Source: Alteromonadaceae bacterium BrNp21-10 (GTDB lineage: Bacteria > Pseudomonadota > Gammaproteobacteria > Enterobacterales > Alteromonadaceae). Taken from it: DNA of 46,495 nt. Under the pieces are notes generated by a model, which made no database searches, was not told where the DNA came from, and was given only the letters and a program-made list of their open reading frames with translations. Location of the stretch: assembly GCA_030418115.1 (NCBI GenBank), contig JAUHQD010000022.1, positions 1-46,495 on the forward strand. Reading direction: 5' to 3'. Every line of letters begins with the position of its first letter. Position 1 is the first letter of the stretch. This document shows, piece by piece, positions 16,958 to 25,779 of the stretch. The position numbers and the translations under genes are program-made.

Positions 16958-17538
16958 TGCAACGACGTGACTTTATCAAAAACCTCAGTTTAATGCTGGG
17001 TGGAGCACTTAGTGCACCGGCAGTATTTGCGTTAGACAATGCCAGCCTCGGCCATAGTACCACCACCAGCACTGGCAGTTTGTTTAACCAAGAACTAGCA
17101 TTGTTTGATGCCATTGCCGAAACCATTATTCCGCAAACCGATACCCCTGGCGCCAAAGCCGCCAAGGTGGGGCAGTTTATTCACAACATCATTAACCATA
17201 CTTATACTCAAGCGCAAAAAGCACAATTTGCCGATAACTTAAATGAGTTTAAGTCCTTGGTAAAAGCTCAACATAACAGCAGTTTTATTAAGCTTTCCGC
17301 GCCGCAGCAATTAGCGCTATTAACGCCATTAAATGAAAACGCGGTCAAAGGGCGCTGGAACGACAGTATTGAATCCATTCCCGGCTCAGCTTTAATGGCG
17401 ACCATGAAGGAGTTAACGGTTATTGGTTTTTATACATCTGAATTAGGGGCAACTCAAGTATTGAAGTATGACCCTATTCCCGGCGGCTATCAGGGTGATG
17501 TCCCCTATGCTGAAATAGGTGGTGCGTGGGCTGAGTAA
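16957..17538 (+). CDS. Gluconate 2-dehydrogenase subunit-3-family small subunit (Tat-exported)
   Basis: The 193-residue protein starts with a twin-arginine signal (MQRRDFIKNLSLMLGG, cleavage probably after AVFA). The subunit-3 domain follows, with ALFDAIAETIIPQTDTPGAKAA near the mature N-terminus and a C-terminal YDPIPGGYQGDVPY block. It would escort the GMC subunit through the Tat pore and stabilise it in the periplasm. The start at 16957 is set by the TAATG overlap with the large-subunit gene and by the Tat motif; the frame remains open upstream but only inside the GMC gene. A strong terminator follows. Confidence 0.87.
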   Translation: MQRRDFIKNLSLMLGGALSAPAVFALDNASLGHSTTTSTGSLFNQELALFDAIAETIIPQTDTPGAKAAKVGQFIHNIINHTYTQAQKAQFADNLNEFKSLVKAQHNSSFIKLSAPQQLALLTPLNENAVKGRWNDSIESIPGSALMATMKELTVIGFYTSELGATQVLKYDPIPGGYQGDVPYAEIGGAWAE

Positions 17539-17559
17539 CTGCCAATATAAGTACACCTA

Positions 17560-17586
17560 AAGGGGCTAATTCAGCCCCTTATTTTT
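17560..17586 (+). terminator. Rho-independent terminator after GMC operon
   Basis: The stem is AAGGGGCT (17560-17567) / AGCCCCTT (17573-17580), with a 5-nt loop and ATTTTT following. It separates the GMC unit from the PD40-repeat gene. Confidence 0.85.
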
Positions 17587-17620
17587 ACGTTCCCAACAAA
17601 CAACTAAAGAGCCAATTATT

Positions 17621-18472
17621 GTGACTGAGCAATCCATTCGAAGCAGTTTAAAAACTATTGATATTAATAGCGCTGAAGTAACACTGCTGTTAGAAACCGA
17701 AGCCCTTTTTGAAGCGCCGAATTGGAGCCCCTGCGGCGAGTTTCTAATCTACAATCAGCAAGGGCATTTATATCGATTTGATCTGGCGACTAAAACCTCT
17801 AGCCTAATTAATACCGACTTTGCTGGCCGTTGTAATAACGACCATGGCATATCGCCAGACGGCAAGCAGATAGTTATTAGCCATCATTTTAAAGAAGGCG
17901 AAAGCAGTTCGGTGATCTATACCCTACCCATTGAAGGTGGTGTACCACAGCAAGTAACCCAACAATGGCCCTCTTATTGGCATGGTTGGTCGCCAGATGG
18001 TCAAACCCTCACCTACGTTGGCAAACGTGATGAGGATTACAGTATTTATGGCATTAACGTCAAGGGCGGTGACGAAACTCGTTTAACTTTCAGCGAAGGA
18101 TTAGATGATGGCCCAGAGTATTCCGCCGATGGTCAGCACATTTACTATAATTCTTTCGCCTCGGGCATGATGCAAATTTGGCGTATGCGCGCCGATGGTA
18201 CAGAGCACACGCAATTAATTGAGTCGCCGCATTCGGATTGGTTCCCCCATCCTTCACCCGATGGTAAAAAGTTAGTTTTTATCCGCTATATGCAAGACCA
18301 AAGGCAAGGCCATCCGTTTGGGCAGGACGTCAAACTTATGTTATTTGATATCGCCAGTCAGCAACTTACGGATTTAACCCCAGTCTTCTTTGGCGGCCAA
18401 GGCACAATAAACGTACCCTCATGGTCACCAGATAGTGCTAAGATTGCTTTTGTTAGTTACCAATTAGTCTAA
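17621..18472 (+). CDS. TolB-like PD40 beta-propeller protein
   Basis: This 283-residue protein is made almost wholly of five to six PD40 repeats of the WSPDGxxLxY type. Examples are ISPDGKQIVIS, WSPDGQTLTYVG, YSADGQHIYYNS, PSPDGKKLVFIR and a last WSPDSAKIAFVS. That is enough for a beta-propeller resembling the TolB C-terminal domain. There is no signal peptide, so unlike TolB it is probably cytoplasmic. The start is GTG at 17621. Its role is unknown. It follows the terminator of the GMC operon and lies 31 bp before the thioredoxin-like gene. Confidence 0.78.
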   Translation: MTEQSIRSSLKTIDINSAEVTLLLETEALFEAPNWSPCGEFLIYNQQGHLYRFDLATKTSSLINTDFAGRCNNDHGISPDGKQIVISHHFKEGESSSVIYTLPIEGGVPQQVTQQWPSYWHGWSPDGQTLTYVGKRDEDYSIYGINVKGGDETRLTFSEGLDDGPEYSADGQHIYYNSFASGMMQIWRMRADGTEHTQLIESPHSDWFPHPSPDGKKLVFIRYMQDQRQGHPFGQDVKLMLFDIASQQLTDLTPVFFGGQGTINVPSWSPDSAKIAFVSYQLV

Positions 18473-18503
18473 AAACACGACCTGTTTAACTAGGAGAAAT
18501 AAC

Positions 18504-19106
18504 ATGGCAATGACGCCTTCCACCATGATGGAATTGGGCACCAAAGCCCCTTACTTTGAATTAAAAGACACCGACGGCAATATGGTCAGCTTAAATGACT
18601 TTGCCGGTGCCAAAGGCTTAGTGGTTGCGTTTATCTGTAACCATTGTCCCTACGTCATTCATATTGCGCCAGTGCTAGCCCAAATAGCCAAGGAATATCA
18701 GCAAAAAGGTATCGCCTTTGTAGCGATTAACAGCAATGACACCATTAGCTATCCGTTGGATAATTACCAACACATGATCAGCGAAAAGCAGCAACGTGAC
18801 TATAGTTTCCCCTATTTGTTGGATGCTTCACAAAACATCGCCATTGTCTACGAAGCCGCCTGCACGCCTGACTTATACCTGTTTGATGGCAAACAAAAAC
18901 TGGTTTATCGCGGCCAATTTGATAGCACTCGCCCACACCGTATTTCGTCTGGCAATTATGATAATTCTGACGGCGCAGCCACCGGCGAAGATTTAACTCG
19001 TGCTATGGATCAATTACTCGCTGGCCAACCACTAGACACCCAGCAAGTAGCCTCTATCGGTTGCAATATCAAATGGAAACCGGGTAATGAGCCCGATTAT
19101 TTTTAG
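18504..19106 (+). CDS. Thioredoxin-fold (redoxin/AhpC-TSA-like) protein
   Basis: The 200-residue protein has a thioredoxin fold of the peroxiredoxin-like type: GTKAPYFELKDTDGN at the start, then the redox motif CNHCPY with C45 and C48, FVAINSND, and the cis-proline region ACTPDLYLFDG. A further cysteine occurs in SIGCNIKWKPG close to the C-terminus. There is no signal peptide. AGGAG precedes the ATG. It probably acts as a cytoplasmic thiol reductase or peroxidase; the partner is unknown. Confidence 0.82.
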   Translation: MAMTPSTMMELGTKAPYFELKDTDGNMVSLNDFAGAKGLVVAFICNHCPYVIHIAPVLAQIAKEYQQKGIAFVAINSNDTISYPLDNYQHMISEKQQRDYSFPYLLDASQNIAIVYEAACTPDLYLFDGKQKLVYRGQFDSTRPHRISSGNYDNSDGAATGEDLTRAMDQLLAGQPLDTQQVASIGCNIKWKPGNEPDYF

Positions 19107-19262
19107 TTAGTACCGTCGCTTTAACATTCAAGTAGGGCGTTTATCTGGGCCGATAAAATGCTCTATTCCCCCTGCCATTAGATTCTTGCCAACTATTATT
19201 TAGCCACTTTAGGCAGCATTAGGTTAGAGTAGATCTAATAATTTTTATAATCGAGGTGACAT

Positions 19263-19514
19263 ATGGACATTACAGGATTATTTATATTTTTGGCTATTGG
19301 TGCTCTGGCTGGATGGTTGGCTGGCACTATGATGAAAGGTGGTGGTTTTGGTCTATTAGGTAACATTGTTGTTGGTGTCATAGGTGCAGTCTTAGGTGGC
19401 TTTGTGTTTGGTCTGCTTGGCATAACCGCCGGAGGGTTAATTGGATCCATCATTACTGCAACTGTCGGTGCGGCCTTATTACTGTTCATTATTCGCATAA
19501 TTAAAAAGGCGTAA
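19263..19514 (+). CDS. GlsB/YeaQ/YmgE-family stress-response membrane protein
   Basis: This 83-residue protein is almost entirely hydrophobic and glycine-rich. It has three membrane segments and the family's GALAGWLAGTMMKGGGFGLLGN and GxxxGG motifs. GAGGTG precedes the ATG at good spacing. Members are small inner-membrane proteins often induced by stress, with no assigned biochemical activity. It is a single gene. Confidence 0.88.
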   Translation: MDITGLFIFLAIGALAGWLAGTMMKGGGFGLLGNIVVGVIGAVLGGFVFGLLGITAGGLIGSIITATVGAALLLFIIRIIKKA

Positions 19515-19621
19515 CCGTCTAGAGCAATTAATTAGCGACACGTATTCTGCTCCAGCCGCGCTAGCGTTGAGCAATAGCTAACGTAAAAACTAAAACATCA
19601 TCAATGAAAGGTAATCACAAA

Positions 19622-20389
19622 ATGAAACGTGTTCTGCTAACTGCACTATTTTATTTCTTTGCGACTGTTTTTTCCTTTTCTGGGCTGGCGAATACAACCC
19701 CTGAAAACGAACATAATACTTACATTTTGGTCCATGGTGCTACGGGAGGTGGCTGGGATTGGAAGGGTATCGACGACCGGCTTACTACTAACAATCACCA
19801 AGTCTATCGGCCTACATTGACGGGTTTAGGCGAAAAAGTACATCTTGCCAATCCCGAGATTAATCTGACAACCCATATCAATGATGTGGTTAACCTCATC
19901 CTTTTTGAAAACCTTAATAACGTGGTCTTAGTGGGGCATAGCTACGGCGGCATGGTTATTACTGGCGTGATGGATCGCATACCCGAACGCATTGCTTATG
20001 TTATTTTCTTAGATGCGGTAGTACCAGACGATGGCATGTCGGCCAATGACGTATTTGGCTCATCCTTTCCAGATGAAATGATTATTGACGGTCAAATACA
20101 TTTTCCATGGCTTAATGCCGAACAAACCTATCCAAAGGATGTTCCGCAGTCCCTAAAAACATTTACCGAACCCGTATCCTTTAACAACCCAAAAGCATTA
20201 GCCCTGCCAGCAACTTATGTAGCCTTTGTTTCACCCAAAGATATCGAATTAAGAAAATCCCGTGATAGTTCTTGGAAACGCGCTAAGGAGCGCGGTTGGA
20301 AAATTGTAACCTTAGACAGCGACCACAATGCTCAGCGCACACACCCAGAAGAACTAGTCAGCTTGCTACAGACCACAGTAAAGTTTTAG
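19622..20389 (+). CDS. Secreted alpha/beta hydrolase (esterase, EstC/salicylate-esterase-like)
   Basis: The 255-residue protein has a Sec signal peptide (MKRVLLTALFYFFATVFSF..., cleavage near GLANT). It then has LVHGATGGGWDWKGI, the serine nucleophile elbow GHSYGGM, and a C-terminal catalytic His in DSDHNAQRTHPEEL. Here the nucleophile is Ser, unlike the hydrolase at 8665. I chose ATG 19622 because GAAAGG lies about 10 nt upstream and the signal peptide then starts cleanly; ATG 19604 would add six polar residues. It probably acts on small esters in the periplasm. Confidence 0.8.
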   Translation: MKRVLLTALFYFFATVFSFSGLANTTPENEHNTYILVHGATGGGWDWKGIDDRLTTNNHQVYRPTLTGLGEKVHLANPEINLTTHINDVVNLILFENLNNVVLVGHSYGGMVITGVMDRIPERIAYVIFLDAVVPDDGMSANDVFGSSFPDEMIIDGQIHFPWLNAEQTYPKDVPQSLKTFTEPVSFNNPKALALPATYVAFVSPKDIELRKSRDSSWKRAKERGWKIVTLDSDHNAQRTHPEELVSLLQTTVKF

Positions 20390-20429
20390 CTAACTACGAC
20401 TTACAGCTCAACCTATACGATATGCAGAT

Positions 20430-21653
20430 ATGACCATCATTGAAATTAAACATCCCAAAGAGCTGACGCGATTACGTCGCCTAGCGTTGTCTGCGCAAGG
20501 TTTGCTACAAGCACAACCTTTTGGCAGTGGTTTAGCGGGAGCACGTAAGGCGATTAAGCACATAGGATACGTGCAAATCGACACCATCTCAGTGGTGGAG
20601 CGGGCACATCATCATGTTTTGCATTCCAGAGTGCCTAGATTCACGCCAGCCACCGCCAATCAACTGTTGCTCGATAGAGACATTTTTGAGTATTGGTCTC
20701 ACGCCGCAGCCTTTTTACCCATAACCGATTTTCGTTTCTCTTTACCCTATAAACACAGCATTAAAAGTGGCCAAATCCATTGGTATAAAAATCCGGATAA
20801 AAAACTGATGGGTGAGCTGTTGGCACGTATAAAGGCTGATGGCCCATTACGCTCACGAGATGTCGAAACTAGCACCAAAAAAGGTGCCGCCGGTTGGTGG
20901 GACTGGAAGCCCGCCAAAAAAGCATTGGAACAGTTGTATATGCAAGGTGACCTGATGGTTAGTAGTCGTGAAGGTTTTCAAAAGACCTATGATCTCACTG
21001 AGCGAGTATTGCCATCTAACATTAATACTCAGATGCCTAGCACGCAAGAATTTGCGCTGCATTTAGTCGAACAACAATTGCGTTGCCATGGGCTGGTTTC
21101 ACTTAAAGGTCTGACCTACCTACGCCGAAATGCAGAACTTCGCAAAACGGTAAAAGACTTGGTTAACCAAAGATTAACGCAGGGAACGTTGGAACAAATA
21201 CAAGTGGGTGGTGGCGAAGTGTTTCTATTGGCAACAGGTGCATTGGAGCAGCCCCTACCTCGTGTGAATAATCGTTTAAAGATCCTGTCGCCCTTCGACA
21301 ACAGTGTTATTCAACGGCAGCGGCTTAAGGCACTATTTGACTACGATTACCAAATTGAATGTTATGTGCCAGAAGCCAAACGTCAGTATGGATACTTTAG
21401 TCTGCCGCTACTTTTCCGGGATCAATTTATTGGCCGTATGGATTGTAAAGCCCATCGTAAAATCAGCCATTTAGAGATCAAATCACTACATTTACAAGAG
21501 CATCTATTTGATCAAGACTTAGTCATTACCGCTTGGGTAGAGGCCATTACTCAGTTTTGTCATTTTCAAAATTGTGAATCGGTGTCTTTGATGCAGGTCT
21601 ATCCAAAACATCTAGGCCAACGGTTAAACACTCAGCTCAAACTACTCAAGTGA
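20430..21653 (+). CDS. YcaQ-family winged-helix DNA glycosylase (crosslink repair)
   Basis: The 407-residue protein matches the winged-helix family typified by E. coli YcaQ (AlkX) and Streptomyces AlkZ, which unhook alkylated bases and interstrand crosslinks. The conserved QxD active-site motif is seen as QIDTISVVERAHHHV, followed by YWSHAAAFLP and later by LSPFDNSVIQRQRLKALFDYDYQIECYVP. The length fits the family. It is a single gene with a weak ribosome-binding site, and it may protect against aldehydes or natural alkylators. Confidence 0.82.
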   Translation: MTIIEIKHPKELTRLRRLALSAQGLLQAQPFGSGLAGARKAIKHIGYVQIDTISVVERAHHHVLHSRVPRFTPATANQLLLDRDIFEYWSHAAAFLPITDFRFSLPYKHSIKSGQIHWYKNPDKKLMGELLARIKADGPLRSRDVETSTKKGAAGWWDWKPAKKALEQLYMQGDLMVSSREGFQKTYDLTERVLPSNINTQMPSTQEFALHLVEQQLRCHGLVSLKGLTYLRRNAELRKTVKDLVNQRLTQGTLEQIQVGGGEVFLLATGALEQPLPRVNNRLKILSPFDNSVIQRQRLKALFDYDYQIECYVPEAKRQYGYFSLPLLFRDQFIGRMDCKAHRKISHLEIKSLHLQEHLFDQDLVITAWVEAITQFCHFQNCESVSLMQVYPKHLGQRLNTQLKLLK

Positions 21654-21804
21654 CACTTTCATAAAGCAGAATGTTGTTGAGCACATATTGAAATTTATGT
21701 TTATCATTGTATTTACTGATAGCAGCAATAATCAGAGTTAAAATTTCCCCCGCCGTTATTGAGGGCAAGTAAATAATAGTGACATTAAAAAAGGAATTAT
21801 AGCG

Positions 21805-22182
21805 ATGACAAATCCTGTAGGTTGGTTTGAAATATATGTTGATGACATGCAAAGAGCACAAGGCTTTTACGAAACTGTGCTGAATGTGAAGTTGGAAAAA
21901 TTAGGTGATCCAACTGAGGAAGCCCTCAATATGCAAGCGTTTCCATCAGATATGCAGCAATACGGCGCCGGTGGTGCTCTGGTGCACATGAATGGTTTTC
22001 CAGCGGGCGGCAATAGCACCCTAGTGTATTTTTCTTGCGAAGATTGTGCTGTTGAAGAATCTCGTGTGGAAGCAGCAGGTGGTAAGGTACAGCGCTCAAA
22101 AATGTCTATCGGCGACTATGGGTTTATTACGCTATCTATCGATACCGAAGGTAATATGTTTGGATTACATTCGTTAAAGTAA
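21805..22182 (+). CDS. VOC (glyoxalase/bleomycin-resistance) family protein
   Basis: This 125-residue single-domain protein has the VOC pattern of two beta-alpha-beta-beta-beta units: GWFEIYVDDMQRAQGFYETVL at the N-terminus, a central VYFSCEDCAVEESRV, and a C-terminal ISIDTEGNMFGLHS. AAGGA precedes the ATG. The family is too broad to predict the reaction; many close relatives are simply annotated glyoxalase-like. Confidence 0.85.
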   Translation: MTNPVGWFEIYVDDMQRAQGFYETVLNVKLEKLGDPTEEALNMQAFPSDMQQYGAGGALVHMNGFPAGGNSTLVYFSCEDCAVEESRVEAAGGKVQRSKMSIGDYGFITLSIDTEGNMFGLHSLK

Positions 22183-22208
22183 AATCTAGTGTGTAATTGC
22201 TCAACAAT

Positions 22209-22236
22209 AAAAAAGCCTGAAACTCGGGCTTTTTTA
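22209..22236 (+). terminator. Rho-independent terminator after VOC gene, probably bidirectional
   Basis: The stem is AGCCTGA / TCGGGCT (one T-G wobble) with a 3-nt loop, flanked by AAAAA on the left and TTTTT on the right. It sits between the plus-strand VOC gene and the minus-strand antiporter gene, so it can serve both. Confidence 0.8.
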
Positions 22237-22261
22237 TTTCAATTCGCTGTATTTCACTTCA

Positions 22262-23572
22262 TTACTTCTTAGTGCGTAAATACTGCCACACAAAACTCGA
22301 CAGTGTTACCCCAGCTAAAATATAGCAGTAAAAAGCATTGGGGATAATATCTACCGGCGATATAGAAAAGCTCGCGCCTAATAGTAATAACTGCGCACCG
22401 TAGGGCAAGATACCCTGCAACACACAGGCAAATATATCTAACAAGCTAGCCGCCTGCTTTGGCTCAATACCACCCTGCCCGGCCAATTCTTTAGCGGTAT
22501 CACCGGCCACAATAATTGCTACAGTGTTATTCGCTACACAAGCATTCACCGCACTAATTAAAGCTGCGATGCCTATTGAATAGCCCAACTTAGGGGGCAG
22601 TGAAGATTTTTTAATCAAGCCTGAAATACTGCGTACTAAAAATGCTAAACCACCTTGTTCACGCATCAGTGCCGATAAACCACCTAGCAATAATGACAAA
22701 ATAAACACTTCCTGCATTTGCCCAAAACCGGTGTAAACATCTTTACCTATAGAGACTAACTGGTAGTCCCCAGCCAGCATGCCTAATAACGCACTGCTAA
22801 TAATGCCGATAACTAACACTGCAAACACATTCAAGCCAGATACCGCCAACACCAATATTAATATATACGGCAATACCAGCCATAAATTAGCGTCTTCTGG
22901 GGGTACTAAACTGGCGGGCTCACTCAATACCATTAACCATACCAATACCAACAACGCAGCGGGCAACGCCAAATGTAAGTTGGCTTTGAATTTATCGCGC
23001 ATCTCGCAGCCTTGCGTGCGAGTAGCGGCAATAGTGGTATCGGAAATAATCGACAAGTTATCGCCAAATATTGCACCACTGACCAACACACCGGCGACCA
23101 ATGCGGGAGCAATGTCTGCAGCCTCAGACACCCCCAAAGCCACTGGAGCCAATGCGGCAATCGTGCCCATGGAAGTCCCCATGGCAGTAGCGATAAACCC
23201 TGCTATTACAAATAATCCCGGAAGAATAAATTGTGCTGGTACTAAATTAAGTCCCAATGCCACGGTAGCATCCACGCCACCGGTTGCCTTGGCAACCGCC
23301 GAGAATGCCCCAGCCAACAAATAAATCATGCACATGGTGATGATATTGTTATGCCCAGCACCGGCAACAAAATGTTCGATAGTACGATTGAGTGACTCTT
23401 TGGATAACCAAACGGCAAGTAGTATGGCCGGTAACATTGCCGCAGGTGCAGGTAACTGATAAAAGGCGTATTCCACCCCCTGCGCCTGAAAATAAAAACC
23501 CACACCTAAGAACAGACACAAAAACAACAGTAACGGCAATAATGCCAATTTCCCGGATAAATTCGTTTGCAT
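22262..23572 (-). CDS. NhaC-type Na+/H+ antiporter
   Basis: The 436-residue membrane protein has about 11-12 hydrophobic segments. The conserved block GTSMGTIAALAPVALGVSEA and the following GAIFGDNLSIISDTTIAATRTQGCEM are diagnostic of NhaC-family antiporters. A later NTVAIIVAGDTAKEL lies in the second half. It probably exchanges Na+ for H+ in a marine cell, although some family members carry organic acids or amino acids. It is a single gene, convergent with the VOC gene. Confidence 0.85.
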   Translation of the reverse strand: MQTNLSGKLALLPLLLFLCLFLGVGFYFQAQGVEYAFYQLPAPAAMLPAILLAVWLSKESLNRTIEHFVAGAGHNNIITMCMIYLLAGAFSAVAKATGGVDATVALGLNLVPAQFILPGLFVIAGFIATAMGTSMGTIAALAPVALGVSEAADIAPALVAGVLVSGAIFGDNLSIISDTTIAATRTQGCEMRDKFKANLHLALPAALLVLVWLMVLSEPASLVPPEDANLWLVLPYILILVLAVSGLNVFAVLVIGIISSALLGMLAGDYQLVSIGKDVYTGFGQMQEVFILSLLLGGLSALMREQGGLAFLVRSISGLIKKSSLPPKLGYSIGIAALISAVNACVANNTVAIIVAGDTAKELAGQGGIEPKQAASLLDIFACVLQGILPYGAQLLLLGASFSISPVDIIPNAFYCYILAGVTLSSFVWQYLRTKK

Positions 23573-23764
23573 TAATTTGAACCACTGAAGATTAAACGAC
23601 AGAAAGCCTATACCAACTAGCTGGTATTGCCAACGGCAAGTTAGAAGATAAATGGCATCAATCTTAAGACCCCGTACTTGATGAAATTCACCACCTTCTC
23701 ATCCACATAAAATTCATGTATCTTCTTGTTTAAATGGAATAACTATTAATTTATAAGGAATATT

Positions 23765-25663
23765 ATGCGCAAAATACTCATGTTAATCATAATACTAAGT
23801 TTTACTTGTAACGCTAAACAAGAGCCTTGGACTAACTTCGCACAACTGCCCATTGTTGAACAACCTCAAGTTTCCCCTGATGGTAGTAAGATCGCGTTAA
23901 TTTATAATACACCTGATGGCCCAGCCGTCAGCGTTACGGCTTTTGCGACTTTAGAATTTGATATATTAGCGACGCTAAAGTTAGGGAGAGATAGAGTTGA
24001 CTCTATAAGTTGGTCTGGTAACGAGAATATTGTTATTTCGACCAGCTATCCTCAATGGTACAACGGCAACTTCTTTCGCGTGAGTCGCCTTTACGCCTTC
24101 AATCTTGTGACCAAGGAAAGCAAAGAGTTAACTCTGCGTCGATTCCAAAAATCACAATGGTACGAATATCAAAGCTTCAATATTATTTCATTACTAAAAA
24201 ATGATGATCAAAACATTCTCGTCTCAACATATGATGAATTAGACAACGGTTATTCGGTGTTTAAAGTTAATGTAAGCACTTCAAAATTTACTAAAGTACA
24301 AAACAACGAACATGATATCGATTATTGGGCAGCCGATCATCTTGGCACTGTTCGTCTTGGAACAACTTATGAGAAAAAAGACAACAAGATAACCCGTACT
24401 ATTTGGTATCGAGAAAATGCAGAAAGTGAACTAAAAAAACTATATACCCGAACATTGGGTGAAGGCGTAAGTTTTAACGTGCTTGGTGTTACTAACAAAG
24501 GTGATAAAGCCTATATATTATCTGACAGAGAAACAGGGCGAGAGTCACTTTGGTTATTTGATGTCGTAAGCGGCGAGTTTGAAGAACTGCTTTATAGCAA
24601 TGATAAATATGATGTAACAGGAGCCTTGAAAAATAGTCTGGGTGAGCTAATTGGGGTTTATTATTCTGACGATTATTTTAGAAAAGTCTATTTCAACAAA
24701 AGTGATAGTAAACAAGAAATGGATATAGCTTCAATTCTAAAAAGCGAGCAAGTTACTATTGTCAGTAAAAGCCAAGATAAAACAAAACTCTTAGCCTTAA
24801 AACAGTCTGATAACAAACCTGGCACCTATTTCTATTTTGATTTAGCCAAAAACAAAGGTGGTATTTGGATCAGTGAATATCCCTATCTTTCCAAACAAAA
24901 ATTTCCACAAATAGAAAACTACCAATTCGACGCCTCTGACGGGCAATCAATTAGTGGCTATGTCACCTTTCCAGAAAATATCGATAAGCCATCGCTCATT
25001 GTATTACCACACGGTGGCCCACACAGCCGTGACTACAAGTATTTCGATCCAGAAGTTCAGTATTTAGTTTCATTAGGGTATGCGGTGCTACAAGTTAATT
25101 TCAGAGGATCATCTGGATTTGGTAGCGCTTTTGAGACCGCCGGTTACAACCAATGGGGAAAGCGCATGCAACAAGACGTGTACGAAGCTATGGATTGGTT
25201 AATAGGAACTGAACGAGTATCCAAAGATAAAGCGTGTATCGTTGGAGCAAGTTATGGGGGATATGTTGCTTTAACTGCTACATTCCAACAACCGACGAGA
25301 TTTGATTGTGCGATCAGTATCGCTGGAGTCTCAGACCTAAAAGAACTCATCCTCGATGAAGATTATCATGACGCATATACCGGCCACGTAGTGGATATTT
25401 CAGATGATAAAGCAATTGATGCTCTATCCACCGTTTCGGCGATTAATTATATTAAAAAAATACAGGTTCCAATCTTATTAATCCACGGCACCAAAGATAC
25501 CCGTGTACCTTTTAGCCAATCAGAAGACTTTTACGATGATGCTAAAAGAAAACTGGATATTAAGTATGTCGAAATTAAAAATGGCACACACTTTTTTGAC
25601 AACCTCAGTAATAAACAAACCCGCTATAAGGAAGTCACTCAGTTTTTAAAACAACACCTATAA
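23765..25663 (+). CDS. S9-family prolyl oligopeptidase-like serine peptidase, secreted
   Basis: The 632-residue protein has a Sec signal peptide (first 17 residues, cleavage around TCNA), an N-terminal beta-propeller with repeats such as VSPDGSKIALIYN, and a C-terminal alpha/beta-hydrolase domain. Catalytic residues are Ser near 496 (GASYGGYV), Asp near 578 (GTKDTRV) and His near 608 (NGTHFFDN). It would cleave short peptides in the periplasm, as dipeptidyl or acylaminoacyl peptidases do. AAGGAA precedes the ATG. Its codon use looks more AT-rich than its neighbours. Confidence 0.88.
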   Translation: MRKILMLIIILSFTCNAKQEPWTNFAQLPIVEQPQVSPDGSKIALIYNTPDGPAVSVTAFATLEFDILATLKLGRDRVDSISWSGNENIVISTSYPQWYNGNFFRVSRLYAFNLVTKESKELTLRRFQKSQWYEYQSFNIISLLKNDDQNILVSTYDELDNGYSVFKVNVSTSKFTKVQNNEHDIDYWAADHLGTVRLGTTYEKKDNKITRTIWYRENAESELKKLYTRTLGEGVSFNVLGVTNKGDKAYILSDRETGRESLWLFDVVSGEFEELLYSNDKYDVTGALKNSLGELIGVYYSDDYFRKVYFNKSDSKQEMDIASILKSEQVTIVSKSQDKTKLLALKQSDNKPGTYFYFDLAKNKGGIWISEYPYLSKQKFPQIENYQFDASDGQSISGYVTFPENIDKPSLIVLPHGGPHSRDYKYFDPEVQYLVSLGYAVLQVNFRGSSGFGSAFETAGYNQWGKRMQQDVYEAMDWLIGTERVSKDKACIVGASYGGYVALTATFQQPTRFDCAISIAGVSDLKELILDEDYHDAYTGHVVDISDDKAIDALSTVSAINYIKKIQVPILLIHGTKDTRVPFSQSEDFYDDAKRKLDIKYVEIKNGTHFFDNLSNKQTRYKEVTQFLKQHL

Positions 25664-25779
25664 CTTATTGCTAGTGGATTTATTAACCTTCATAAATGCA
25701 CTAGCGATGAAATCTTGTATTGCTTGCCTCGTAGCGACAGCACTAACAACCTAAAGTCTTTGCTAGTGCTGCTTGTGGT

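Noticed and set aside
15257-17538. Simple gluconate 2-dehydrogenase
   Set aside because: Not excluded, but the cytochrome c subunit is missing and the gene is coupled to a Tat-exported isomerase, which fits glycoside oxidation better. I left the substrate open.
22779-23324. 181-codon frame opposite the antiporter gene
   Set aside because: It is an Asn/Thr/Ala-rich mirror of a membrane-protein gene with strong family motifs on the other strand.
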